This document shows positions 35,153 to 43,925 of a DNA stretch of 64,000 nucleotides, in pieces. The first letter of the stretch is position 1; each line of letters opens with the position of its first letter. Source of the DNA: JADLHS01 sp020848635 (GTDB lineage: Bacteria > Verrucomicrobiota > Verrucomicrobiia > Limisphaerales > JADLHS01). The notes below the pieces were generated by a model, which did not search any database, was not told the DNA's origin, and saw nothing but the letters and a program-made list of their open reading frames with translations. The stretch spans positions 372,001-436,000 of the forward strand of contig JBAOIL010000038.1 of NCBI GenBank assembly GCA_037044975.1. The letters are read 5' to 3'. The translations under genes were made by a program, and so were the position numbers.

Positions 35153-36067
35153 TCACCATGGCGTAAACCGGAAGCGCAGCCCGCCGACTACCTGCAGGCT
35201 GGTCAGCCCCAAACCCGCCATGGCGAAAGGCCAGAACCAATCCGCCTGATCCGGCGCGGACGGCTTGAGTTTCACCGGCTTCATTCCATCAATCCGCTGA
35301 AAAACATCGCGCAGCGCGGACGGATCATCCGCCGCAAACGCCTGGCCGCCGGTCAGGTTCGCCAGCGTGAACGTTTCCTCCTGCGGCTGACCTTCGGCTA
35401 CATGGATGTAGAAGACGGCGATGTTGTCCGCGCGCAGTTCTTCCCCGATGCGTTGGGCTTCGCCGCCGCTCAGATCGTAGCTTTCGCCATCGGAAATCAA
35501 TACCACCATGCGATCTCCTTCCTCGCGGGTCCGCAGTTTTTTCCCGACCGCCTGCAGCGCGTGGCCGATGCGGGTGCCACCCATGTGGGGCGGCATTTTC
35601 TCCGGCCGCAGAAACGGCGCGGCCAGGCGGATGGCGGAGAGGTCCTTGGTCAACGGCGTCCAATGCACGTATTCGGTTCCGAAGATCGTCAGGCCAAAGG
35701 CGTCGCCTTTCCGATAGGTGGTGAAATCCACGATGGCTTTCATCGCCGCGTCGGAGCGCGTGCCATCGCCAAACGGTGACATCATGCTGCCGGAGACATC
35801 CAACACGACCTCGATGTTGGTGAGCACGCGCTCGTCCTTGGGGGTGGCGGTGCGTTGCGGGCCGGCGAGCAGGGCGAGGCTGACCGCCAACAGCAGGGCG
35901 GGCAGGAGATGGAAGAGTTTTACGATCCGTTCCAGCCAGGGCTTCGGACGCGCCTGCGAATGATCCAGGGGCAGCACGAGCGGCTCCCCGCGCCGCCGCC
36001 ATTCCCACCAGATCAGCAGCACGGGCAGGATCAGCAGCAGGAGCAAAAATGGCCGGGCAAAGGTCAT
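35153..36067 (-). CDS. BatA-like VWA-domain membrane protein
   Basis: 304 residues. FLLLLLILPVLLIWWEW and LFHLLPALLLAVSLALLAG are N-terminal helices; the VWA domain has MIDAS EVVLDVSGSMMSPFGDGTRS, GGTRIGHALQAV and VVLISDGESYDLSGGEA; a C-terminal helix lies in WPFAMAGLGLTSLQVVGGL. The family is membrane-bound with the VWA domain outside the cytoplasm. The start overlaps the stop of the upstream gene by four bases (ATGA), indicating coupling. Confidence 0.92.
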   Translation of the reverse strand: MTFARPFLLLLLILPVLLIWWEWRRRGEPLVLPLDHSQARPKPWLERIVKLFHLLPALLLAVSLALLAGPQRTATPKDERVLTNIEVVLDVSGSMMSPFGDGTRSDAAMKAIVDFTTYRKGDAFGLTIFGTEYVHWTPLTKDLSAIRLAAPFLRPEKMPPHMGGTRIGHALQAVGKKLRTREEGDRMVVLISDGESYDLSGGEAQRIGEELRADNIAVFYIHVAEGQPQEETFTLANLTGGQAFAADDPSALRDVFQRIDGMKPVKLKPSAPDQADWFWPFAMAGLGLTSLQVVGGLRFRFTPW

Positions 36068-36984
36068 GCGGATCCGGCCGGTGCCGCCGGCGCTGGTAAA
36101 TTACGATAGGGCGCAAGGAATTCCTCCACCCGGACGGTGGCATGACCGGGCGGGCGATGCAGCCAGTCTTCCAGCGCCCGCAGCAGCGCGCCCGCTTCCG
36201 GATGCTGCCGTAAATGAACCATCAGCTCACTGGCGCTTGTTTCGGAAAGTGCCAGCCGTTGTTGCCAGTGCGTGATAAGCATCCGCTCGAGCGTGGCCTT
36301 TTCTTCGACCGTCAACAGTCCAGTCGCGGCACGCTCGACAAGAGGCCGGATTTTCTCGGCGAACGACGGCGGGCGCGAGTTTGTCACCGGCAGCGATTGG
36401 GACTTTGGCGTGTGGCCCAGCCGCCGGATCACGAAGAAAGCAATGACCCACATAACGCCCGCGCCGATCAGCAGCGCGCGGTAACGGCTGAAAAGCGTCG
36501 GCGTGCGATGCACCTGCTCCTCGAGCCAGCCGTTGTGGGGATTCGGCAGCAGGCCGGCCACGGTGACCCTAAGCGCGGGCAGGCTGGTGGCCGGTTGGCC
36601 TTCGACCGTGAACAGATACTTCCGCAGATCATGCGCTCCCGGAACGCGTCCGGCGTAACGGAGATCGTAGCGGGTGAGCGTGCCGTGCGGTTGGGATGCT
36701 GCGATGCGCAACACCAGCGACGCGCGATGGTCGCCCGGCTTGGTGATCAAACCCGCGAGCGGCAGCGCAACCTCCAATTGCCCTTCCATGCCAACGGTTG
36801 GCGGGGTGGCGCTTTGGTTGATGACGATGAGATTGGTTTCCGCGCGGATCGAATTGATTGAGAACAACAACGCAATCAATAGCCCACACGACGAAACCTG
36901 AATGACGCGGGGCGCATTATGGCATTGCCTCTGGAACGCGGCGTTCCAATGCGGCCGGAGTTTCACGGGGGTTATCCTTCTCAT
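36064..36984 (-). CDS. Membrane protein of the MoxR/Bat operon (DUF4381/BatD-like position)
   Basis: 306 residues: signal sequence (SCGLLIALLFSINSIRAE), an extracytoplasmic beta-rich domain (residues about 45-165), one membrane helix (ALLIGAGVMWVIAFFVIRRL), then a cytoplasmic helical domain (EEKATLERMLITHWQQRLAL, HPEAGALLRALEDWLHRPPG). The topology resembles small relatives of BatD. Both ends overlap its neighbours by four bases. No enzyme motif seen. Confidence 0.75.
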   Translation of the reverse strand: MRRITPVKLRPHWNAAFQRQCHNAPRVIQVSSCGLLIALLFSINSIRAETNLIVINQSATPPTVGMEGQLEVALPLAGLITKPGDHRASLVLRIAASQPHGTLTRYDLRYAGRVPGAHDLRKYLFTVEGQPATSLPALRVTVAGLLPNPHNGWLEEQVHRTPTLFSRYRALLIGAGVMWVIAFFVIRRLGHTPKSQSLPVTNSRPPSFAEKIRPLVERAATGLLTVEEKATLERMLITHWQQRLALSETSASELMVHLRQHPEAGALLRALEDWLHRPPGHATVRVEEFLAPYRNLPAPAAPAGSA

Positions 36985-37841
36985 CGCGCCCCTTTCCCGA
37001 AGTTGCCGCGGCGGCGCAAGAAATCCCGCAGTCTTGGCAGAAACGGTTGATCCGTTCGCAGCGTGAGATGATCAATGCCGCCGTGCTTCAGTTCCTGTGC
37101 CAGCGCATCGCCGTAAAACCACTGGCTGCGCCCGGTGGCCACGAAGGCCCGCCCTGACTCCGCCTCCTCCGTCCGGAACACGCCGCCGCCAAGGCGGCCG
37201 TGCTCCGCCGGGTCCTCGAGTTGCAGCGCCACGCAATCATGTTCCTGCCGCAGCAGCTTCAAGGCAGGGATGGCTTGAGGATCGTGAAAATCGCTCAGGA
37301 CGATGATGGCGGTGCGGGATTCCAGGACGCTGGCGAGCCGCTGCAGCCGCGCGCCGACGTTGGTGTGTTCGTCGAGGCGGTAACTGCGCAGCCGGTGCAG
37401 CCATAGAAAGATCCGGGCCCGCGACAGGGTGGGATGCGCGTCCAGTTCGCGTTCGCCGCCACCGATGAAGCCAACCGGACTCATGCGCGCGAGCGAAGCC
37501 AGCGCCAGCGCGCCGGCGAGTTTCACGGCCCAGGCATATTTGCTCACGGGCTGCGAGGTGACGCACATGGAGGCCGAGGTGTCCACCACGAGGTAAATGG
37601 ACATGCGCTTGGGCGCTTCATATTCCTTGAGGTGAACCTTGCCCGTGCGCGCGGTCACCCGCCAGTCAATGGATTTGATGGGATCGCCGGGCTGATAGAG
37701 GCGGGATTGGACATACTCGATTCCCGAACCGAGAAACGGCGAGGCATCCGTGCCGAAGCTCAGGCTGTCGGCCAGGCGCTTGATCTCGAGCGCGAACTGC
37801 CGCTCATCGAGATGCTCGGAAACTTCGAGTTGTGCTTCCAT
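36981..37841 (-). CDS. DUF58-family protein
   Basis: 286 residues. Signature SRLYQPGDPIKSIDWRVTAR followed by GKVHLKEYEAPKRMSIYLVV and a degenerate VWA-like DTSASM. DUF58 proteins are almost always encoded beside MoxR ATPases and Bat VWA proteins, as here. It lies 91 bases after the moxR end and overlaps the next gene. No membrane segment, so likely cytoplasmic. Confidence 0.92.
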   Translation of the reverse strand: MEAQLEVSEHLDERQFALEIKRLADSLSFGTDASPFLGSGIEYVQSRLYQPGDPIKSIDWRVTARTGKVHLKEYEAPKRMSIYLVVDTSASMCVTSQPVSKYAWAVKLAGALALASLARMSPVGFIGGGERELDAHPTLSRARIFLWLHRLRSYRLDEHTNVGARLQRLASVLESRTAIIVLSDFHDPQAIPALKLLRQEHDCVALQLEDPAEHGRLGGGVFRTEEAESGRAFVATGRSQWFYGDALAQELKHGGIDHLTLRTDQPFLPRLRDFLRRRGNFGKGAR

Positions 37842-37932
37842 GGTTGGAATTGAATCCAGGAATCATACTGTCGCGCGGCAACCCTCTTAATCTCCCCGCA
37901 CCAAGCGCTCGGGGATTAAGATTAAGCGGGAA

Positions 37933-38939
37933 TCACCCCACTTCCGCCATGATTTCGCGCAGCACCGTTGCGCCCTTCACGCCGCCCGCCAAAGCTTCAT
38001 ACGTCAGCCGGGTGCGGTGCAGCAAAACGTCCTCGGCCAGCGCATATAAATCTTCCGGCACGACATAATCCCGCTGGTGGATGAAGGCCCGCGCCCGCGC
38101 CGCCAGGGTGAGCGCGATGCCGGCGCGCGGACTGCCGCCCACGTCAATCGCCTTGTGCCGCCGCGTGCGCCGCACGAGTTCCACGCAGTGTTTCCGGAAG
38201 ACATCGCTGACGAAGACCTTCTGCACGGCTTCCATCGCCCCGACCAGTTCCGTGATGGTGGCTACCGGTGACTGGCGCAAGAGGTCGAAAGCGCTTTGCG
38301 GCACCGCGCCCTTTTCCGAGCGGTGCAGGCCGAGTTCGAGCTGGCGGCGCAGGATTTCGTCCTCCTCCTTCGCATCCGGATAATCCAGCCGGTGGCACAG
38401 CATGAAGCGGTCGAGTTGCGCTTCCGGCAGGTCGAACGTGCCGCTTTGCTCGATGGGGTTCTGCGTGGCGATGACCACAAACGGCGCGGGCAACGAGAAG
38501 GTGGTATTGCCAATCGTCACCCGGCGTTCCTGCATGGCTTCCAGCAACGCGCTCTGCACCTTGGTGCCGCCCGGTTGATTTCATCGGCCAGCAGCAGGTT
38601 GGTGAAGATCGGGCCGCGATGGATGCGAAACTCGCTCGTGCGTTGATCGAGGATTTCCGAGCCGACAATGTCCGAGGGCAGGAGGTCAATGGTGAATTGC
38701 ACCCGGGCGAACTTGAGGTCAATCGCCCGGGCGATGGCATTGACGAGCAGCGTCTTGGCCAGCCCTGGCATACCTTGCAGCAACAGATGGCCGCCGGTGA
38801 ACAAGGCGATCAGGAGACGTTCTACGACCTTGTCCTGGCCAACCACGACCGTGGCGACGCGTTCGCGGATGGCCTGAACCAGCTGATGGGAAACGGTGGG
38901 AGAAACTTCGGGCGCGACAGTTGAGTTAGTCGAGGTCAT
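37933..38939 (-). CDS. MoxR-family AAA+ ATPase (frameshifted)
   Basis: Read as one locus from ATG at 38939 (MTSTNSTVAPEVSP). The first frame holds VGQDKVVERLLIALFTGGHL, Walker A-type GMPGLAKTLL, and Walker B LLLADEINRA; the second holds QSALLEAMQERRVTIGNTTF, FVVIATQNPIEQSGTFDLPE with sensor 1, and AIDVGGSPRAGIALTLAARA. They join if one base is restored near 38563-38574, inside GGTGCCGCCCGG. All AAA+ motifs are otherwise intact. MoxR ATPases act as chaperones with DUF58/VWA partners. Confidence 0.88.
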
Positions 38940-39111
38940 GGTTTGATTTCCCGGTGGAAACAATGCTTGGACAACAAGGTCGCCAATTCGTTTCACACTA
39001 TTTAAAAGAAACCGCCCGGCGCCCGGAGCATCGGATCCATCCGGCAGCCACCAATCGCATCAAGGGGTTATTCTGCTGCCCACGACCCAATCCAGCCACC
39101 CAGCAGCGAGC

Positions 39112-39843
39112 CTACTTGATCGCCGCCCAAACGCGGTGCACGTCCTCGTGGTCGTCGAGCGTTTGCAGGAATTCACCGACCTCGGCTTTTTGAGCGTCGG
39201 TGAGTTCGGGAATCTGTTTCGGCACGTAGCCTAATTCGCTGGTCACCACGGCCCAGCCATTCGTGGATAGCCATTTGACCACCGCATGCACCGCGGTGCG
39301 ATCGCAGATGAACCGCGCGCCCGCCGTGCCTTCGGGGATGTCGTCATTTTGCTCATGGGTGAGCGTCTCGAATTCATTCGCCCCGGCTTCGATGGCGGCG
39401 GCTTCCCGGTCAATGTTCGCGTCGGGATGATGTGCTTCCACGAGGCCGACATGGTCGAACAGGAACTTGTTGCTGCCCGCCGTGCCCAACTGGCCTTTCT
39501 TGAACAGCACGCGAACCTCGGGCGCAGTCCGGTTCACATTGTCGGTATAGACCTCGACGATGACGCCCACTTTGTGCGGCGCATAACCCTCGAACACGAC
39601 GTGTTCCATCACGAGTTTTTCGTCGCCGATGCCCGCGCCTTTGTTAATGGCGCGCTGGATGGCGTCCTTGGTCACACTCTCCTTTTTCGCCTTTTCCACG
39701 GCGGTGAAGAGGCGTGCGTTCATGGCCGGATCCGCCCCGCCCATGCGGGCGGACACCGATATTTCGCGAACCAGTTTGCCGGTTGTGCGGCCCTTTTTCA
39801 GACCGGCGACTAGCCGTTTAGCATGTAACCATTGACGTCCCAT
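39112..39843 (-). CDS. YebC/PmpR-family transcriptional and translational regulator
   Basis: 243 residues. Family features are MGRQWLHAKRLVAGLKKGRT, REISVSARMGGADPAMNARL, KAKKESVTKDAIQRAINKGA, MEHVVFEGYAPHKVGVIVEV, and LGYVPKQIPELTDAQKAEVG near the end. The family comprises DNA-binding or ribosome-associated regulators. It starts at ATG 39843, monocistronic, and is separated from moxR by 170 bases with no gene. Confidence 0.95.
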   Translation of the reverse strand: MGRQWLHAKRLVAGLKKGRTTGKLVREISVSARMGGADPAMNARLFTAVEKAKKESVTKDAIQRAINKGAGIGDEKLVMEHVVFEGYAPHKVGVIVEVYTDNVNRTAPEVRVLFKKGQLGTAGSNKFLFDHVGLVEAHHPDANIDREAAAIEAGANEFETLTHEQNDDIPEGTAGARFICDRTAVHAVVKWLSTNGWAVVTSELGYVPKQIPELTDAQKAEVGEFLQTLDDHEDVHRVWAAIK

Positions 39844-39959
39844 GGCCCAAGACTAACGAGTGGGCGCGGCGGGGACAAGTCGGGGGTTTGGCGGGCTGGC
39901 AAGCCCCGCCGCTTAATCTCACTCTCCCTCGTCGTCTCACTCCTGCTCGTGCCGTTTCC

Positions 39960-40940
39960 ATGGGCGAACCCAACCGGATTCGCCCCCATTTTCCGGCTCC
40001 GCCTTTGTTCCCCGGGCTGATATGCTTGGGCCTCGTGCAGAACACCCTGTCGCCAACCAACTTGGCTTTACCGCCAGTTCAGCCTTCGTCCCGGCTGCAG
40101 CCGATCGTGGATCACGCCGTTTTATCCGGGTTGCAGCAGTTTGCGGCGCAGAACCTCCAGCGGGAGCAAATTGCCATGACCCTGGTGGATTTGCGCGACC
40201 CAGCCCACCTGGAGTCGGCGGGCTTTCGTGGGGGCGAACGGATTTATCCGGCCAGCGTCATCAAAATGTTTTATCTCGTAGCGGTGCATCGCTGGTTGGA
40301 AGACGGCCGGCTTTCCGACACAGAGGAATTGCGCCGGGCTTTGCGCGACATGGTTGTGGATTCGGGCAATGAGGCCACCGGCTACATTGTGGACCTGGTG
40401 ACCGACACGACCAGCGGCCCGGAGCTTTCCCCGGCGGAGCTGGAAGTCTGGCACGAAAAGCGGAACGCCGTGAACCGTTATTTTGCCAGTCTGGGTTTTC
40501 AAAACATCAACGTGAATCGAAAAACCTGGAACGATGGGCCATACGGCCGGGAACAGCAATCGGTGAACGTGAGTCAGCCCCACCATCGCAACTGGCTTAC
40601 CACCGATGCGACCGCACGTTTGCTGGCGGAAATCGTGACCGGCCGGGCGGTGACGCCCGAACGGAGCCGGCAGATGCTGGAACTGCATGCGCGTAATCCG
40701 TTTGACCCGGCGTCCGGCGGCCAGGCGCGTGAATATACGGGCGCGGCGCTGTCCCCGGGCGCGAAACTCTGGTCGAAAGCCGGCTGGACCAGCGAGACGC
40801 GGCACGACGCGGCATACGTCGAACTGCCCTCGGGCGAACGTTTCGTGCTGGTTACGTTCACGGTCGGCCACACGAAGGAGAAGGGAATTATCCCCGCCGT
40901 GGCCCGAGCGGTGATCGCCGGCTTGTGCGGCACAAAGTGA
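39960..40940 (+). CDS. Class A beta-lactamase-fold serine hydrolase
   Basis: About 326 residues. The S-x-x-K tetrad is in YPASVIKMFYLVAVHRW, followed by RDMVVDSGNEATGYIVD (S-D-N-like position), a TARLLAEIVTGRAVTPER segment and SKAGWTSETRHDAAYVEL (K-x-G motif). Penicillin-binding or peptidase-like roles are equally possible; resistance is not implied. An upstream in-frame start (39888) is possible; no clear signal peptide is seen with either. Divergent from the YebC gene. Confidence 0.82.
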   Translation: MGEPNRIRPHFPAPPLFPGLICLGLVQNTLSPTNLALPPVQPSSRLQPIVDHAVLSGLQQFAAQNLQREQIAMTLVDLRDPAHLESAGFRGGERIYPASVIKMFYLVAVHRWLEDGRLSDTEELRRALRDMVVDSGNEATGYIVDLVTDTTSGPELSPAELEVWHEKRNAVNRYFASLGFQNINVNRKTWNDGPYGREQQSVNVSQPHHRNWLTTDATARLLAEIVTGRAVTPERSRQMLELHARNPFDPASGGQAREYTGAALSPGAKLWSKAGWTSETRHDAAYVELPSGERFVLVTFTVGHTKEKGIIPAVARAVIAGLCGTK

Positions 40941-41048
40941 AGGCGGCGGTCCAGTTCGTTCGTTCGGCCCGCAAAAATTCGTTGTCTCTCCGCGTCAAAG
41001 TCCTAGCATCACTGCTCGCGTCAACCGCGCGAACCAACGTTTAACTCG

Positions 41049-42155
41049 ATGAAACAACTTAAAATCGCAGCGCTCGCCGGCGACGGCATCGGTCCGGAAG
41101 TCATGCGCGAAGCCATCAAGGTCCTGCGCGCCGCCGAGAAGAAATTCAGTTTCCAACTGGGCATTACCGAAGCGCCCGTTGGCTGGGCGGGGATTGACGC
41201 CGCCGGCCAGGCGCTGCCCGCCGCCACCCTCGCGCTGTGCAAACAATCGGACGCCATTTTATTCGGTTCGGTTGGCTTGCCGGACCGCGATCCGACCATT
41301 CCCAAAGCAGAACGTCCCGAGCGCGCGGCGCTGCTGCGCATCCGGAAGGAGTTTGGTTTGTTCGCCAACTTGCGTCCCGTGACCCTGCCCAAAGCCCTCG
41401 CCCACGCCTGTCCGCTGGCGAAGGAGCGGCAGGGCAACGGGATTGACATCCTCGTCGTGCGGGAACTCACGGGCGGCATGTATTTCGGCCAGCCGAAGCA
41501 GACCGAAGACCTCGGCGGCGGCGTCCAGCGGGCGATTGATACGATGGTTTACACCACGCCCGAGATCGAGCGCATCGCGCAGGTGGCGTTTCAGGCCGCC
41601 CGGTTGCGCCGCAAGAAATTGACGAGCATTGACAAGGCAAACGTGCTGGAGAATGGAATTCTGTGGCGCGAGGTTGTTACGCGAATCGGTAAAGCTTATC
41701 CCGACGTGACCTTGGAGCACATGTTCGTGGACAACGGCGCGATGCAACTGATGCTCCGTCCGACGCAGTTTGACGTGATGCTGTGTGAGAATATGTTTGG
41801 CGACATTCTCAGCGATGAAGCTGCCGCGCTCGGGGGCTCGCTCGGCATGTTGCCCAGTGCGAGCCTGGGCGCCACGACGGGCGGAAATACTTTTGGCTTC
41901 TACGAACCCGCCGGTGGGACGGCCCCGGACATTGCGGGGAAAAATCTCGCCAATCCCATCGCGCAGATTCTCTCCACCGCGCTCATGCTGCGTTACAGTT
42001 TTCAGCTCAACGACGCCGCGGCGGGCATCGAACGTGCCGTGGGCCGGACGATTGACGCCGGCTGCCGCACCGGCGACATCTTCAGCCCGAACGAGCCCAA
42101 TGCCCGCAAGGTCGGCACGCGCGAGATGGGCGACGCGATTGCGGCGGCGGTGTGA
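41049..42155 (+). CDS. leuB: 3-isopropylmalate dehydrogenase
   Basis: 368 residues from MKQLKIAALAGDGIGPEVMR. Seen are the substrate loop RIRKEFGLFANLRPV, VRELTGGMYFGQPKQTED, the catalytic Lys in LTSIDKANVLENGILWREVV, metal Asp in MLCENMFGDILSDEAAALGG, and the NAD loop EPAGGTAPDIAGKNLANP. It carries out oxidative decarboxylation in leucine biosynthesis. Length and all motifs are complete. No other leu genes are in the window. Confidence 0.96.
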   Translation: MKQLKIAALAGDGIGPEVMREAIKVLRAAEKKFSFQLGITEAPVGWAGIDAAGQALPAATLALCKQSDAILFGSVGLPDRDPTIPKAERPERAALLRIRKEFGLFANLRPVTLPKALAHACPLAKERQGNGIDILVVRELTGGMYFGQPKQTEDLGGGVQRAIDTMVYTTPEIERIAQVAFQAARLRRKKLTSIDKANVLENGILWREVVTRIGKAYPDVTLEHMFVDNGAMQLMLRPTQFDVMLCENMFGDILSDEAAALGGSLGMLPSASLGATTGGNTFGFYEPAGGTAPDIAGKNLANPIAQILSTALMLRYSFQLNDAAAGIERAVGRTIDAGCRTGDIFSPNEPNARKVGTREMGDAIAAAV

Positions 42156-42235
42156 AGCGCTTTTCCATCGCCCTGGATTGATCCAGCGTCATTGAACTCG
42201 CCCGAGCCGGGGCCGCTGATTCGCCCCGGCGCGGG

Positions 42236-43165
42236 CTATTTGCCCACTTGGGCCGCCTTGACGATCTCCGTCACCAGCTCGGTCGGCGTCCATTTGTTCT
42301 CGGTGATTATTTTCTGCACGTGTCCCTGCGCGTCCACAATTATTGTGCGCAGATTGTGGCTGATGCCGGTCTGCGGATCGCGCCAGAACATCAGACCAAA
42401 CTGCTCGCCCAGCGCCGTAACATCAATCAGCGCGCCCGTCAGGAAGCTCCAGTGTTGGGGCTGGCAGCCATAAATGGCGGCATAGTTCTTTAATTTGTCG
42501 GGTGTGTCGAATTCTGGATCGAACGTCAGCGTGAGCAGATGCCAGTTCGTCGGGGCGCTCGGATTCTTGAGCAAGGCATCTTGCGTGGCGCGAAAATTAT
42601 TCGACATCAATGGGCAGAAGGTCGGAAACGGGCACCGCGTGAAGACGAACGTGATGGCCAGCGCCTGCCCACGAAATTGGCTCAGGCTCACCGCCTGCCC
42701 AAGCTGGTTGGTAAAATGATATTCCGGCAGCGTGTCGCCCAGATTCAACTGCTCGACATCGCGCACGATGCGGAATGGGGCGTTCGGTGGCAGCTTATTG
42801 ACCGGCGCCGGGCCGTCCAGCTTCTTGATTTGATCAATCCAGCCATCGTCCTCCGTGACCAACATGCGAAAGGTCACCGCGTCGCCGGCGTTCAATCCCG
42901 CCAACTCATTCGTGTCCTTCACCGCGAACGGCATGGTCATGGCGGCCATGTAACCCGGAATCTTCTCGTGCTGAATGTGGACGATTTGTTCGGCGGGCAA
43001 GAGCTTCACGATGACGCCTTTGACCTGGAAGATTTGGGTGTTCGTGCCGGCGGGCGTGGCGGAGGCGGACTGCGCGGGCCCGGGCCCGGCCTCCGAAGAT
43101 TTCTTCTCACACGAAAGCGTGCCCAGGATCAGTCCGAGTGGCAGCAGCAAATTCCAGCAGCGCAT
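42236..43165 (-). CDS. SCO1/SenC lipoprotein with N-terminal CusF/PcoE-like copper domain
   Basis: 309 residues from MRCWNLLLPLGLILGTLSC, a lipoprotein signal with Cys after LGTLS. The first domain (residues about 45-115) contains HIQHEKIPGYMAAMTMPFAV, typical of CusF-like copper carriers. The second is thioredoxin-like with FVFTRCPFPTFCPLMSNNF (the C-x5-C copper motif of SCO) and the distal His in ISHNLRTIIVD. SCO proteins deliver copper to cytochrome oxidase. This fusion occurs in several Gram-negative phyla. It is convergent with leuB; a GC hairpin lies at 42206-42230. Confidence 0.9.
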   Translation of the reverse strand: MRCWNLLLPLGLILGTLSCEKKSSEAGPGPAQSASATPAGTNTQIFQVKGVIVKLLPAEQIVHIQHEKIPGYMAAMTMPFAVKDTNELAGLNAGDAVTFRMLVTEDDGWIDQIKKLDGPAPVNKLPPNAPFRIVRDVEQLNLGDTLPEYHFTNQLGQAVSLSQFRGQALAITFVFTRCPFPTFCPLMSNNFRATQDALLKNPSAPTNWHLLTLTFDPEFDTPDKLKNYAAIYGCQPQHWSFLTGALIDVTALGEQFGLMFWRDPQTGISHNLRTIIVDAQGHVQKIITENKWTPTELVTEIVKAAQVGK

Positions 43166-43252
43166 GACGCGGATACCATGCCGGATTAGCGCAGGTTCGG
43201 CAAGGTGTGTGGTTGTCTGGCGTGCGGGCAGAAGGAATGAGGCGCAGGTTCT

Positions 43253-43362
43253 CATTAGCACCTGACTTCAGTCCGGTGATGGTGGCCGGCGATCGTATGA
43301 TACCGTTTACACGGTTTGCCATCCCGCTCGGCACGGCACCGGGCTGAAGTCCGGTGTTAATG
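43253..43362. repeat. 110-bp element with terminal inverted repeats
   Basis: The left end CATTAGCACCTGACTTCAG and the right end CTGAAGTCCGGTGTTAATG are near-perfect inverted copies over about 26 bases, each containing CTTCAG-CCGGTG type sequence. The element is non-coding and sits between the SCO gene start and the DtxR-type gene. It is compatible with a MITE or REP-like palindrome. It could affect both promoters. Confidence 0.6.
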
Positions 43363-43452
43363 CTGGGGCTAGGGGATGCGCTTTTCATACATACCCCGCC
43401 CCGAATTGCCGCCGCTTGCTTCAAGCCCAAAACCGTGTTTAATCCCCGCACT

Positions 43453-43890
43453 ATGTCTGCGCACCCCATCCCGAGCCAGAGCGCCGAGGACTATCTCGAA
43501 CGCATCCACGAATTGATCGAGGCCAAGGGCTATGCCCGCGTGGTGGACATCGCGTCGTCGTTGAAAGTCCGGCAGGCCTCCGTGACCAGCATGGTGCAGA
43601 AGCTCGACCGCGCCGGGTTCGTCAAATACGAAAAGTACCGCGGCCTGCTTTTGACGGACGAAGGGCGCGCCGTCGCGCGCAACATTCAAAACCGCCACGC
43701 CACGCTCTCGCGCTTCTTTTCCCTCTTCGGGCTCGACGCCGAAACGCAGCGGGCCGACATCGAGGGGATCGAACACCATCTCAGCCCCGACACCCTGGCC
43801 ATGCTGGCGGATCTGGTGACGTACTTTGAAGAAAACCCCGAAACGCTTCAGGCGTTCAAGCATGCCCGGAAGCGCAATCGAAAGCAGTAA
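43453..43890 (+). CDS. DtxR/MntR-family metal-dependent regulator
   Basis: 145 residues from MSAHPIPSQSAEDYLERIHE. The winged helix covers YARVVDIASSLKVRQASVTS, MVQKLDRAGFVKYEKYRGLL and LTDEGRAVARNIQNRHATLS; the dimerisation/metal domain contains ADIEGIEHHLSPDTLAML with the His and Glu expected of MntR. It is a manganese or iron-responsive repressor. An earlier in-frame ATG (43354) lies in the repeat and is unlikely. The repeat-protein gene follows after 35 bases. Confidence 0.9.
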   Translation: MSAHPIPSQSAEDYLERIHELIEAKGYARVVDIASSLKVRQASVTSMVQKLDRAGFVKYEKYRGLLLTDEGRAVARNIQNRHATLSRFFSLFGLDAETQRADIEGIEHHLSPDTLAMLADLVTYFEENPETLQAFKHARKRNRKQ

Positions 43891-43925
43891 ACTCGCGGCG
43901 GCGAGGGTGGCCGCGCCAAAGTTCC

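Noticed and set aside
39960..40940. Antibiotic-resistance beta-lactamase
   Set aside because: Only the general serine-hydrolase motifs are visible; no evidence of a resistance-type enzyme or mobile context.
42206..42230. GC-rich hairpin between leuB and the SCO gene as a bidirectional terminator
   Set aside because: Eight-bp stem but no clear U tract on either side; mentioned only within the SCO entry.
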